DNA from: Eubacterium sp.
GTDB taxonomy: Bacteria; Bacillota_A; Clostridia; Lachnospirales; Lachnospiraceae
Length of the DNA stretch: 64,000 bases
Assembly: GCA_024687845.1 (NCBI GenBank)
Contig: JAILEL010000295.1
Span: 100,057-164,056 of the forward strand
Direction of reading: 5' to 3'
Shown here: in pieces, positions 55,482 through 63,058 of the stretch
Layout of the letters: each line of letters opens with the position of its first letter
Numbering within the stretch: the first letter of the stretch is position 1
The notes under the pieces: generated by a model
The model's database searches: none
What the model was told of the DNA's origin: nothing
Seen by the model: the letters and a program-made list of their open reading frames with translations, nothing else
Position numbers and translations under genes: made by a program

Positions 55482-55917
55482 AGTCGACACCTCCCATAGT
55501 ATCTATTACTATTTCTTTTACACCATGGCAGCCGATAGTTTTTATTTTATCCTCAAACTCCTCGCTTACCATTCTTGCAAGATACTTTAATTCTGATACT
55601 TCAGAAGCAACTGCTGTTGCATGAATACGATTCTCACCTGTCATAATATATAATTCTTTCACATATCCGGTACGGCTCAAATACTCCAGGAGATCTTCAT
55701 AATCTTCATCTACTGTTGTAATCTCCATATGCATTTTTACGATGCCATCACTGTTTATAACAGCCTTATACCCACGTATTACTCCACTTTCTTCAAGCTT
55801 TGTAACACGCTTTTTAACCGCAACTCTTGACAGTCCAAGCTTTTCTCCTATTTCTGTGAAACTCATTCTTCCATTCATTTCCAGAAATTTTAGAATTTCC
55901 TTATTAGTATCATCCAT
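55441..55917 (-). CDS. Lrp/AsnC-family transcription regulator
   Basis: 158 residues. HTH DTNKEILKFLEMNGRMSF with TEIGEKLGLSRVAVKKRVTKL, then a RAM-type ligand domain (KELYIMTGENRIHATAVASE). It usually senses an amino acid as an octamer. The acidic C-terminal tail overlaps the alpha-CTD-like gene. GAGAGGA lies upstream of ATG. Confidence 0.87.
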   Translation of the reverse strand: MDDTNKEILKFLEMNGRMSFTEIGEKLGLSRVAVKKRVTKLEESGVIRGYKAVINSDGIVKMHMEITTVDEDYEDLLEYLSRTGYVKELYIMTGENRIHATAVASEVSELKYLARMVSEEFEDKIKTIGCHGVKEIVIDTMGGVDYDRAERERVKGNE

Positions 55918-56064
55918 AAGTATCCTCTCTCATATAGTGATAACTTCATATATCAGTGTCGACTCTGATTGATTAAATTATACTACCTGGATGATAAAGA
56001 ATTCAATAGCTGTGGTTTCGTTTCGTAACCTAGCAAATTCCGAATGCTTTTTAAAGATTTCTTC

Positions 56065-56634
56065 CTAAGGATTATTCATTTCCCATTCACTTTTTAAAAT
56101 AGAAAATACCCTTCTTCCTTCATAGTGGTCTTTTCGCCAGAAGAAATCTCGAAATACTCCTTCATAGGTAAGCCCGCACTTTTCTATAACTCTGCGTGAA
56201 GCTTCATTTTCTGTACGACAATCAATCTCGATTCTATGGAAGTTTATCTCCTCAAATCCAAACTTAATGACTGCTCTTGTTATTTCAGTGGCATAACCTT
56301 TCCCTTGAAAAGCCGGTCCGATAACATACTCAATCTCACCATGCTGATTATCAGTATCTACTGTAAAATAAGCTATCTGTCCAATACATTCCCGTGTTTC
56401 TTTTTCAATCACAGCCCAACGATAATAATCTTTCCTCGAATAAGAGACAATATACTTTGTATCAAATAATTCTCTTACTGCTTCAGGAGTTTTATAGCTT
56501 GGCTCACCATAATCCCACTGTGTCTGCTCATCAGCTATCCAGTTCCGAAGCATTGAATCAATATCTGAATACTCAAATCGACGAAGTATCAAACGTTCAG
56601 TTTCAATTTTCTTAGTTCCTACATGTGTAATCAT
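56065..56634 (-). CDS. RimJ/RimL-type GNAT acetyltransferase
   Basis: 189 residues. ETERLILRRFEYSDIDSML at the start and EIEYVIGPAFQGKGYATEITR (acetyl-CoA loop QGKGYA) then IEIDCRTENEASRRVIEKCG are typical of the RimJ/RimL group that acetylates protein N-termini or small amines. The substrate is not known. Weak AAGGA before ATG. Confidence 0.87.
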   Translation of the reverse strand: MITHVGTKKIETERLILRRFEYSDIDSMLRNWIADEQTQWDYGEPSYKTPEAVRELFDTKYIVSYSRKDYYRWAVIEKETRECIGQIAYFTVDTDNQHGEIEYVIGPAFQGKGYATEITRAVIKFGFEEINFHRIEIDCRTENEASRRVIEKCGLTYEGVFRDFFWRKDHYEGRRVFSILKSEWEMNNP

Positions 56635-56721
56635 TTTAACTAATCCTTAAATATATTTATTAATCAGCCTAAAGGCTCTTAATTATCTCTTTGCTTATAA
56701 GCTCTTAACAACCCTCTAAGC

Positions 56722-57396
56722 TTAATTACGGTGACGCTTCTTATAGTCATCACGAATATCTTCCAGCATTTCCGCACTATCGAAAGCATCCCCCATAAGA
56801 ACTGCAGATTTTGAAGCCCTGGCAGCACTAACCATTTTCGACATTACATTAAAGTTAATCTGAGTTCCCTCTGAATCACATTCGTACCTTACTGCTCTTG
56901 AACTAGATATACCAAATCTTCCAGCCACTTCAACCGCATCAATATTTGCTCCAAGGAAAATAAACTCCCAATGATATCTTTCTTTCTGTCTCTCAATCAT
57001 CTTCTTTACTTTTTTATAATCATACTTCACGCTAGCATTCTCCATACCATCAGTTGTGATTATAAAAAGTGTTTTTTCAGGTCTGTCTTCATCACGAGCA
57101 TATTTATGTACATTTCCTATGTGGTGAATCGCACCGCCTATTGCATCAAGTAATGCTGTGCAGCCTCTGACATAGTATTGATTATCATTCATAGGTTCAA
57201 CTTTGTCTATTGGGACTCTGTCATACAGAACCTCAGTCTGATCATCAAATAAAATAGTAGAAATATATGCTTCGCCCTCTTCTTTCTGCTGCTTCTCGAT
57301 CATTGAATTGAATCCGCCAATAGTGTCAGCTTCAAGACCTCTCATAGAACCGCTTCTATCTAATATAAATACAACCTCTGTTAATCCTTTTCGCAT
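56722..57396 (-). CDS. VWA-domain protein (TerY-like)
   Basis: 224 residues, almost entirely one von Willebrand A domain. The metal site is complete: DRSGS after VVFIL, the threonine in RGCTALLDAIGG and aspartate in FIITTDGMEN. No signal peptide, so intracellular. TerY-like proteins accompany stress and phage-defence modules. It follows the macro-domain gene, but a terminator lies between, so it may have its own promoter (TATAAT at 57455-57460). AGGAGG before ATG. Confidence 0.85.
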   Translation of the reverse strand: MRKGLTEVVFILDRSGSMRGLEADTIGGFNSMIEKQQKEEGEAYISTILFDDQTEVLYDRVPIDKVEPMNDNQYYVRGCTALLDAIGGAIHHIGNVHKYARDEDRPEKTLFIITTDGMENASVKYDYKKVKKMIERQKERYHWEFIFLGANIDAVEVAGRFGISSSRAVRYECDSEGTQINFNVMSKMVSAARASKSAVLMGDAFDSAEMLEDIRDDYKKRHRN

Positions 57397-57460
57397 AATG
57401 GTATCCTCCTTTTCTTATGCAACTCTCTCGAGTTTGTTTTATTTGTTGAACCCATTATAC

Positions 57461-57500
57461 GAAAAAAAAATTTTATACTGGTCGCTCAGCAGGCGACCTG
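57461..57500 (-). terminator. Terminator of the macro-domain gene
   Basis: On the minus strand GGTCGC-ctgctga-GCGACC, then after ten bases a run of nine T. Confidence 0.7.
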
Positions 57501-57503
57501 CTA

Positions 57504-57528
57504 TTACAATTCAAGATTAACTCAGAAT
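57504..57528. repeat. Interspersed repeat half-site, copy 7
   Basis: On the minus strand TCTGAGTTAATCTTGAATTG then TAAT, between the macro-gene stop and its terminator. A diverged member of the family. Confidence 0.4.
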
Positions 57529-57538
57529 CTATTCTAAT

Positions 57539-58708
57539 TTATGTGATTATACAAGGTAATCCATGTTCCTCAAGCTGGATATCCAACTCTATCATGTCAT
57601 AGATTTCATTTTCTATAAAATAAGAAAATATAATATCAGTCTTGTCACAAGGAGACAGTGCATATCCAGCTCTGGCTAATAAATCCTTTGACTCATCTAT
57701 ATTAAGCCTGGCTCCAACGCATAAACAGAGAACCGTAAGCTTCTGCGGATGATAATTAACATTATTCTTTATCTTGGAAAATGTTTTCTTATCGACAATT
57801 GCTCTCTTGTAAACATCAGCATTTTCCATATTCTTATCCTTAATCAGATACATGAGATACTGAGAAAATGTATCTGAAATATGCCTCATTCGTTCTTCTA
57901 ACTTCTTCTCGTGTTTTGAATCAAAATCAGAAAAAATATCTTCAGCACTCTCATCAGCGCATTCTTCATTAATTTCAAAATCTCCGAATGTATCTTTTCT
58001 AAAGGACTGAACACTTTGGCTTCCCATAAGAGCCATACCATCATATGGATCCGGCCTAGATGCTTCACAACTATCACGCTTTCCAAATAAAGGTTTTCTT
58101 TTTTTCTTCTTAGAAACCTTTGAATCCTTACTCAGGCTATAGATATTGCTACCATATTCTTCATCACGCTTTTCTTCTACATAGTTTTGATCTATGTATT
58201 CCTCAAGATTCGGATATATTCTTTGTCCAAGAGATCTAGCCTTTTCATCAAAAACAACAAGATATACCATCATGTTATCATTAAGAAGAAATCTATTAAT
58301 CTCATCAACAGCTATTCTCATGCCCTCTTCTTTAGGATATCCATAGCTTCCAGTTGATATAAGAGGAAATGCAATAGACTTTATCTCATATTCCTTTGCA
58401 AGCTGCAGGCTTTTTCTATAACAGGAACGCAGTTTTATCTCTGCCTCATCATCACCTTCTGAATAAATAGGACTAACCGCATGAATAATATATTTTGATG
58501 ACAAATTAAATCCAGGAGTAATAAATACATCTCCCTCAGCCACATATCCGACGTTTTTCTTTCTATAGTCAAGCAGCTCGTCATATCCAGCAGCTTTATA
58601 AATAGCAGTATCACAGCCATCGCCAACAGCTGGAAATTCATTAGCAGTATTAACGATGGCCTCTGTATTCATTTTTGTAATATCATTACGTACTATTTTT
58701 AAAGACAT
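57539..58708 (-). CDS. Macro-domain protein with helical HTH-like C-terminus
   Basis: 389 residues. Residues 1-165 form a macro domain: TEAIVNTANEFPAVGDGCD, then IIHAVSPIYSEGDDEAE and FPLISTGSYGYP, binding ADP-ribose, with possible deacetylase or ADP-ribosyl hydrolase activity. Residues 166-265 are a charged linker. The last 110 residues (MRHISDTFSQYLMYLIKD, KTFSKIKNNVNYHPQKLTVL, LARAGYALSPCDKTDII) form an XRE-like helical domain that I recall from many Firmicute proteins of unrelated N-termini. It follows the 75-residue gene and the XRE gene on one transcript. Confidence 0.87.
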   Translation of the reverse strand: MSLKIVRNDITKMNTEAIVNTANEFPAVGDGCDTAIYKAAGYDELLDYRKKNVGYVAEGDVFITPGFNLSSKYIIHAVSPIYSEGDDEAEIKLRSCYRKSLQLAKEYEIKSIAFPLISTGSYGYPKEEGMRIAVDEINRFLLNDNMMVYLVVFDEKARSLGQRIYPNLEEYIDQNYVEEKRDEEYGSNIYSLSKDSKVSKKKKRKPLFGKRDSCEASRPDPYDGMALMGSQSVQSFRKDTFGDFEINEECADESAEDIFSDFDSKHEKKLEERMRHISDTFSQYLMYLIKDKNMENADVYKRAIVDKKTFSKIKNNVNYHPQKLTVLCLCVGARLNIDESKDLLARAGYALSPCDKTDIIFSYFIENEIYDMIELDIQLEEHGLPCIIT

Positions 58709-58749
58709 ATTGTAATCCCCCTACCAAAATGAATTAAACAATACCCGCT

Positions 58750-58977
58750 TCAATGATTTAGAGCCCTCTGTCTCAGATCTTCAACCTCGAAATCTTCAAG
58801 AAGATAGTAATTTCTGGCAAATGAATATGCTGAACCAATATTATATTCAACTTCTTCTATAGAATAGTATTTTCCACTTTCATCTTCACCGAAAGAATAT
58901 ATGATGTGCCTGTTATGATCCACTTCATAAGTACCAATAATAGTAACTTTTCCGTCTGGTTTCCCCACTCTTCTCAT
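58750..58977 (-). CDS. Unknown small protein between XRE regulator and macro gene
   Basis: 75 residues, acidic. GTYEVDHNRHIIYSFGEDES then KYYSIEEVEYNIGSAYSFA suggests a small beta-rich fold. No cysteine, membrane segment or known motif. AAGGGTGA precedes ATG, 10 bases after the XRE stop and 41 bases before the macro gene. Function unknown; the position suggests a partner of the macro protein. Confidence 0.65.
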   Translation of the reverse strand: MRRVGKPDGKVTIIGTYEVDHNRHIIYSFGEDESGKYYSIEEVEYNIGSAYSFARNYYLLEDFEVEDLRQRALNH

Positions 58978-58987
58978 TATTCACCCT

Positions 58988-59508
58988 TTAAAAGTCTTGT
59001 TTCTTATTAAAAAATACTCTTTGCTTAAACGCTCTGATCTTTGCACCATAGCGACTTGACATTATAACACCACATAGAAGCATTCCAACTGCTAGGCCTT
59101 GCGAAAAATCTAATCCATTTCTGATAATTAGATTTTCCATATAAATTCCGGAATCTTTTAATGACATATAAACCACCAACAAAATCAAAGCAATTGAATT
59201 GCAAATTCTAACACGTTTATTATACTTTTCTGCCTCAGTATTTGTATAATCTACTGCCTGTAATACTGTATCTTTAATTTCCTTATTCATATTCTCGCTT
59301 TTCCTTTCTCCATTAAGAATTTCTCGAAGGTCAACTTCATAATAATCTGATATTTCTATTAATATATCCAGATCAGGCATATTATTTCCATTTTCCCAAC
59401 GTGACACGGTTCTACTCGAAACATTAAATTTTTCCGCAAGTTGTTCCTGAGTCATATTTTTTCCTTGCGAAGTTCTTTTAAGAAACCACCTATTTTTTTC
59501 TGGTCCAT
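58988..59508 (-). CDS. XRE-family regulator with membrane segments, frameshifted near the start
   Basis: The true start is ATG 59508 (AGGAGG 5 bases upstream), reading MDQKKIGGFLKELRKEK. A run of six A at 59457-59462 should be seven; the missing base shifts the frame just before MTQEQLAEKFNVSSRTVSRW. The rest is intact: helix-turn-helix with ENGNNMPDLDILIEI, then two hydrophobic segments (IALILLVVYMSL, AVGMLLCGVIM). The C-terminus would be anchored in the membrane. Either the gene is inactive, or it starts from the ATG at 59455 without helix 1, or the base call is wrong. Confidence 0.8.
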
Positions 59509-59693
59509 TTACTTCCTCCTTTCGAGCAAATCCTATCAAAAAGGGCTGATAATTAACACGACACAAAGCGAGAAATGCCATATTTTATACCCGACAACCC
59601 TTGTCTACCCCTTGATTTTACTACGTTTCTATAACATAATCAAAAAAATCTTTCCAATAAATTTTCTTTTGTAAACAAAAAATAATAAATGAT

Positions 59694-59760
59694 AAAAAGA
59701 ATAAGCCCTATGTTTCTCACATGATTTACTCTTTTAACTAGGGAGATGGGGAATTGACGT
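59694..59760. repeat. Degenerate copy of the tRNA-flanking sequence
   Basis: Starts AAAAAGAATA and continues CCTATGTTTCTCACA, then GGGAGATGGG. The same order occurs at 59887-59953 (AAAAAGAATA, CCTATGTTTCACACA, GGGAGATGGG), where it runs into the 3' end of tRNA-Leu. Confidence 0.6.
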
Positions 59761-59796
59761 TAAAAAAGGTTCGGTGAACCTTTTTTAGTCAATTCG
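59751..59796. repeat. Long hairpin with AAAAAAGGTTC/GAACCTTTTTT core
   Basis: GAATTGAC and GTCAATTC form the base, TTAAAAAAGGTTC and GAACCTTTTTTA the top, around GGT. Only two bases are unpaired. T-runs on both sides would suit a terminator. Confidence 0.7.
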
Positions 59797-59823
59797 GGAG
59801 TAAGCTATGCTTGCGACCTGACC

Positions 59824-59876
59824 GAGCTCGAGCTTTTTTAGCTCGAGCGAGACTTGGGCCCACTGGGTCCAAGTCT
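59824..59876. repeat. Two adjacent hairpins
   Basis: CTCGAGC-tttttta-GCTCGAG (59824-59848) and AGACTTGG...CCAAGTCT (59850-59876), both perfect, are back to back between the first hairpin and the tRNA hairpin. Confidence 0.65.
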
Positions 59877-59879
59877 CCT

Positions 59880-59938
59880 CCCGCACAAAAAGAATAGGAC
59901 CTATGTTTCACACAAGGTCCTACTCTTTTTCGTGCGGG
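59880..59938 (-). terminator. Large hairpin just after tRNA-Leu
   Basis: CCCGCAC, AAAAAGA and TAGGACCT pair with AGGTCCTA, TCTTTTT and GTGCGGG, with single bulges. It overlaps the last bases of the tRNA acceptor stem and probably ends its transcript. Confidence 0.7.
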
Positions 59939-60016
59939 AGATGGGACTTGAACCCACACGACGTTGCCATCACTAGATCCTTAGTCTAGCCTGTCTGCCA
60001 ATTCCAGCACTCCCGC
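59934..60016 (-). tRNA. tRNA-Leu (anticodon AAG)
   Basis: 83 bases, class II with a long variable arm (TGGCAACGTCG). Acceptor GCGGGAG/CTCCCGC, anticodon arm CTAGA-CTAAGGA-TCTAG with anticodon AAG, T arm TGGGTTCAAGTCCCA. CCA is not encoded. An A at position 34 would need editing to inosine by TadA to read several Leu codons. Confidence 0.92.
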
Positions 60017-60176
60017 ATATCATCTGTTCTGTTTTTCAGCACGGATGATATATTACCATTTTTTAAAACATATGTCAACATATTTATTTAATAATCATAG
60101 AAAAATATAATACCCCCTAAATTGTTTATTCTGTAAATGTTTCATAGCTTACCCACCAAGGTTTAACAGGAAAGAT

Positions 60177-60201
60177 TTTTGACTTTTGACACTTATGTCA
60201 T
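60177..60201. repeat. Dispersed repeat with TGACACTTATGTCA, second copy
   Basis: 25 bases identical to 34303-34327. It lies in the 340-base gap between tRNA-Leu and the GGDEF gene; the remaining gap is AT-rich and shows no clear gene or promoter. Confidence 0.75.
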
Positions 60202-60358
60202 CATATACCAAATAAATAAAAATGAAAATACTCAAAACAATTTTTCTAATAAAAGGCTGCTTAAGGAGATAAATAATTTATGGTAAAACTATATAAAATC
60301 TGATACAATATAGTAAAGTATATTAAATATTTTTTTTCGCACTTAATCGAGGACTAAA

Positions 60359-61414
60359 ATGTATACAAAGGAACAATTATCTAATCATATATTTTTCGAA
60401 AAGCTTCTGCAAACTAAAGATATCACTAATATTCTGGACTCTCTTACAGGAATCATTCTGCGTCCATATATCATTAAGTTTGTAGAATATCTTATTCAGG
60501 AACAAATCCCCTTCACTGTTGCAATAATGGATCTGGATAATTTTAAATCAATTAATGACAACTATGGTCATAAGGTAGGCGACCAGGTTCTGTCCGGTGT
60601 CTGCAATGACTTGATTAACTATATGGGAGATATCGGATACGCCGGAAGAATCGGTGGAGATGAATTTATGATAGTAAATCTTCGCGATATAGAATATAGT
60701 GATAAAAAGATTTTCTATCAGGAAATGTATGCAAATTATAAAGTGCTAAGAAAAAATATTAAACTTGCTACATGCGACCCATTTATTACTGCTACCATCG
60801 GAAGTGCCACATTTCCAAATGATGCAGCAACTTATGATGATCTTTTTGCCCTTATGGACAAAACTCTTTATCGAGGAAAAAACAAAGGGCGAAACTGTTA
60901 TATAATATATGTTGAAGAAAAGCACAAGAATCTTGAAATCAAAGAATTAACAAAGCATGGAATCTATCAGACCTTCCATGATATTTCAGATGCATTTGAC
61001 GAAGGAAATAACGTGCATGAAAAGCTTGAAAGAATGTTCTATTCTATCAAGGAAGATATGCGAATAGGTAATCTATACTATATTACTGAAGAAAATAAAG
61101 TATTCGACATCAATAGAACTGTATCAGGAGAATCTGTAAACGGAATCGATGCCTTGGTTACTAACGACATTTTCAAATCCAATTCTATCGAGGATATCAA
61201 GAATATAAGCCCTGATTTTTATAATTTTCTGAAAACACATGAACTTGAAACCATCTTAGTTATTCAAGTCAGATTAAAAGACAGAACAATGGGCTACATT
61301 ATGTGTGCTGAGCCTCGCAATCTTCGTATATGGCAAGATGACGAAGGAGCTATATTATTTTTTATCGGAAGACTTCTCGCCGGCTATATAGTTGGATCAG
61401 ATGTCAAGATGTAA
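60359..61414 (+). CDS. GGDEF-domain diguanylate cyclase
   Basis: 351 residues. The GGDEF domain is N-terminal (about 25-175): DSLTGIILRPY, IMDLDNFKSINDNYGHKVGD and GRIGGDEFMIV, so the active site is complete. The inhibitory RxxD site is absent. Residues about 200-350 look like a GAF-type sensor (IEDIKNISPDFYNFL, GYIMCAEPRNL). It makes cyclic di-GMP, probably controlled by the C-terminal domain. No membrane segment. GAGGA lies upstream of ATG. The decayed EAL genes at 12 kb show that c-di-GMP signalling has been reshaped in this strain. Confidence 0.88.
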   Translation: MYTKEQLSNHIFFEKLLQTKDITNILDSLTGIILRPYIIKFVEYLIQEQIPFTVAIMDLDNFKSINDNYGHKVGDQVLSGVCNDLINYMGDIGYAGRIGGDEFMIVNLRDIEYSDKKIFYQEMYANYKVLRKNIKLATCDPFITATIGSATFPNDAATYDDLFALMDKTLYRGKNKGRNCYIIYVEEKHKNLEIKELTKHGIYQTFHDISDAFDEGNNVHEKLERMFYSIKEDMRIGNLYYITEENKVFDINRTVSGESVNGIDALVTNDIFKSNSIEDIKNISPDFYNFLKTHELETILVIQVRLKDRTMGYIMCAEPRNLRIWQDDEGAILFFIGRLLAGYIVGSDVKM

Positions 61415-61525
61415 TAACTAAAATACTGTATTATTACTTATAAAAGCTTAAAAATATAGTATTATTTAAGTAAATATTATCTTATGATAACCTAGTCTAA
61501 AAATTTATTCAGATAGGTAATATTT

Positions 61526-62962
61526 ATGTGTTCTAATTCAATTTCAATTAAAAACCCATCTAAAAAAGATGAACCAGATAGTGCTGTAAAAGCAAAGCTC
61601 ACCGAAAAAGACAGATTTTACCGAGAGATGATTCTCTCCGGTTCGATGTATAAGGTAATCCTATATATTGGAATACCACTTGCACTCTACCAAAGTCTAA
61701 GTCAGATATTTGCCATTCTTGATACGATGATGGCATCCCACATCAGCCCCACTTCTGTATCCGCTGTCGCATACCTTGCCCAGATCAGTTTTTTCATATC
61801 AGCTCTAGGAACAGGTCTCGCTACTGGTGCAGGGATAAAGATAAGTCACGCATATGGAAAGGGTGATTTTCTCCTTGTAAGAAAACGTGTAAGCAGCATA
61901 TATGTACTATGCCTTCTCATAGGTCTCCTGATACTTCTGACTATCTTTCCTTTTGCAAATGAATTTTTAAAACTGGCTGGAACTCCAGATGATCTGATCA
62001 AAGAAGGCTCCTCTTATTTCAGAGTTGAATTGATAACCATTGTCTGTTCATTTCTAAACAATGTATACATATCAGTCGAAAGAGCCAGAGGCTATTCAAA
62101 GAGAATCCTTTATCTCAACCTGATGGTGATTATAACTAAGCTATCTCTGACTGCAATATTTGTATATGTTATGAATGGAAGTCTGATGATGATTGCTATG
62201 GCCTCTCTTATTTCACAGCTTTTACTAATGATATTTGCCATAAAAAACAGCATTTCAAAAGAAAATGCCTTCGGCTTTTCAGTTAAATGTATTTCAACTC
62301 AAAAAGAAGTAAATCTTCCTATGATTAAAACTTCCATACCTGTTATCGCTGAGAAAATGCTATTTGCCTCAGGTAAAACAATAGTCAACTCAATGTGCAG
62401 CCTATACGGTTCATTAATGGTAGGTGCCATGGGAGTATCGAACAATCTTGGCGGAATAACAACCAATCCGCAAAATGGTTTTCAAGAGGGAACAGCCTCT
62501 GTAATAAGTCAGAATTATGGTGCAAAAAAATATGATCGCGTACTTCAGGCATTTTATTGGACTGTACTTATAAATGTCATCATGAGTGCTATCATTTCCT
62601 CCCTGACAGTCCTTAATCTGGATGCACTAAGTCATTTATTTGATGGTGGTGACGAGGAATTCAAACAGATGATAATGATGGTTTATAGATATGAAGCACT
62701 TGGAGCTGTCCCACTAGGAATATATGCAAGTGTTATGGCCCTCCTCTTCGGACTTGGCAAGACAAAACTCACCATGGTGCTAAATGTTTCCAGAGTATTT
62801 GTATTCAGAATTCCTGTTTTCTGGTTTTTACAAAACTTCACTTCGTACGGAGATAAAAGCGTTGGAATGGTCATGATGATAAGTAATATATCCGTAGCTG
62901 TAATGGGTATACTTACATCTTTCGTCGTTGTTTACAGATACAAAAAAACTTATCTAAACTAA
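61526..62962 (+). CDS. MATE-family multidrug/cation exporter
   Basis: 478 residues with twelve hydrophobic segments. GIPLALYQSLSQIFAILDTMM at the first helix, EGTASVISQNYGAKKYDR after helix 7 and LGAVPLGIYASVMALLFGLG near helix 10 are typical of MATE proteins such as NorM/DinF relatives. The long charged N-terminus (SIKNPSKKDEPDSAVK) is cytoplasmic. Substrate unknown. AGGTAA before ATG. A strong terminator follows. Confidence 0.9.
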   Translation: MCSNSISIKNPSKKDEPDSAVKAKLTEKDRFYREMILSGSMYKVILYIGIPLALYQSLSQIFAILDTMMASHISPTSVSAVAYLAQISFFISALGTGLATGAGIKISHAYGKGDFLLVRKRVSSIYVLCLLIGLLILLTIFPFANEFLKLAGTPDDLIKEGSSYFRVELITIVCSFLNNVYISVERARGYSKRILYLNLMVIITKLSLTAIFVYVMNGSLMMIAMASLISQLLLMIFAIKNSISKENAFGFSVKCISTQKEVNLPMIKTSIPVIAEKMLFASGKTIVNSMCSLYGSLMVGAMGVSNNLGGITTNPQNGFQEGTASVISQNYGAKKYDRVLQAFYWTVLINVIMSAIISSLTVLNLDALSHLFDGGDEEFKQMIMMVYRYEALGAVPLGIYASVMALLFGLGKTKLTMVLNVSRVFVFRIPVFWFLQNFTSYGDKSVGMVMMISNISVAVMGILTSFVVVYRYKKTYLN

Positions 62963-62974
62963 TAACATCACGTG

Positions 62975-63014
62975 AAAAGAACCCGGCTCTTAGGAGGTGA
63001 TACCGGGTTCTTTT
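62975..63014. terminator. Terminator of the MATE gene, also usable from the other side
   Basis: AAAAGAACCCGG pairs with CCGGGTTCTTTT; the T-run follows on plus, and the minus side also has TTTT. It lies between the convergent MATE and aldolase genes. Confidence 0.9.
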
Positions 63015-63058
63015 GCTGGGTTTATATGTTAGGATTTTTACATGAAAACTATGTTACT

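Noticed and set aside
55402..55590. Plus-strand frames opposite the Lrp/alpha-CTD pair
   Set aside because: They are antisense to genes with clear domains and lack ribosome-binding sites.
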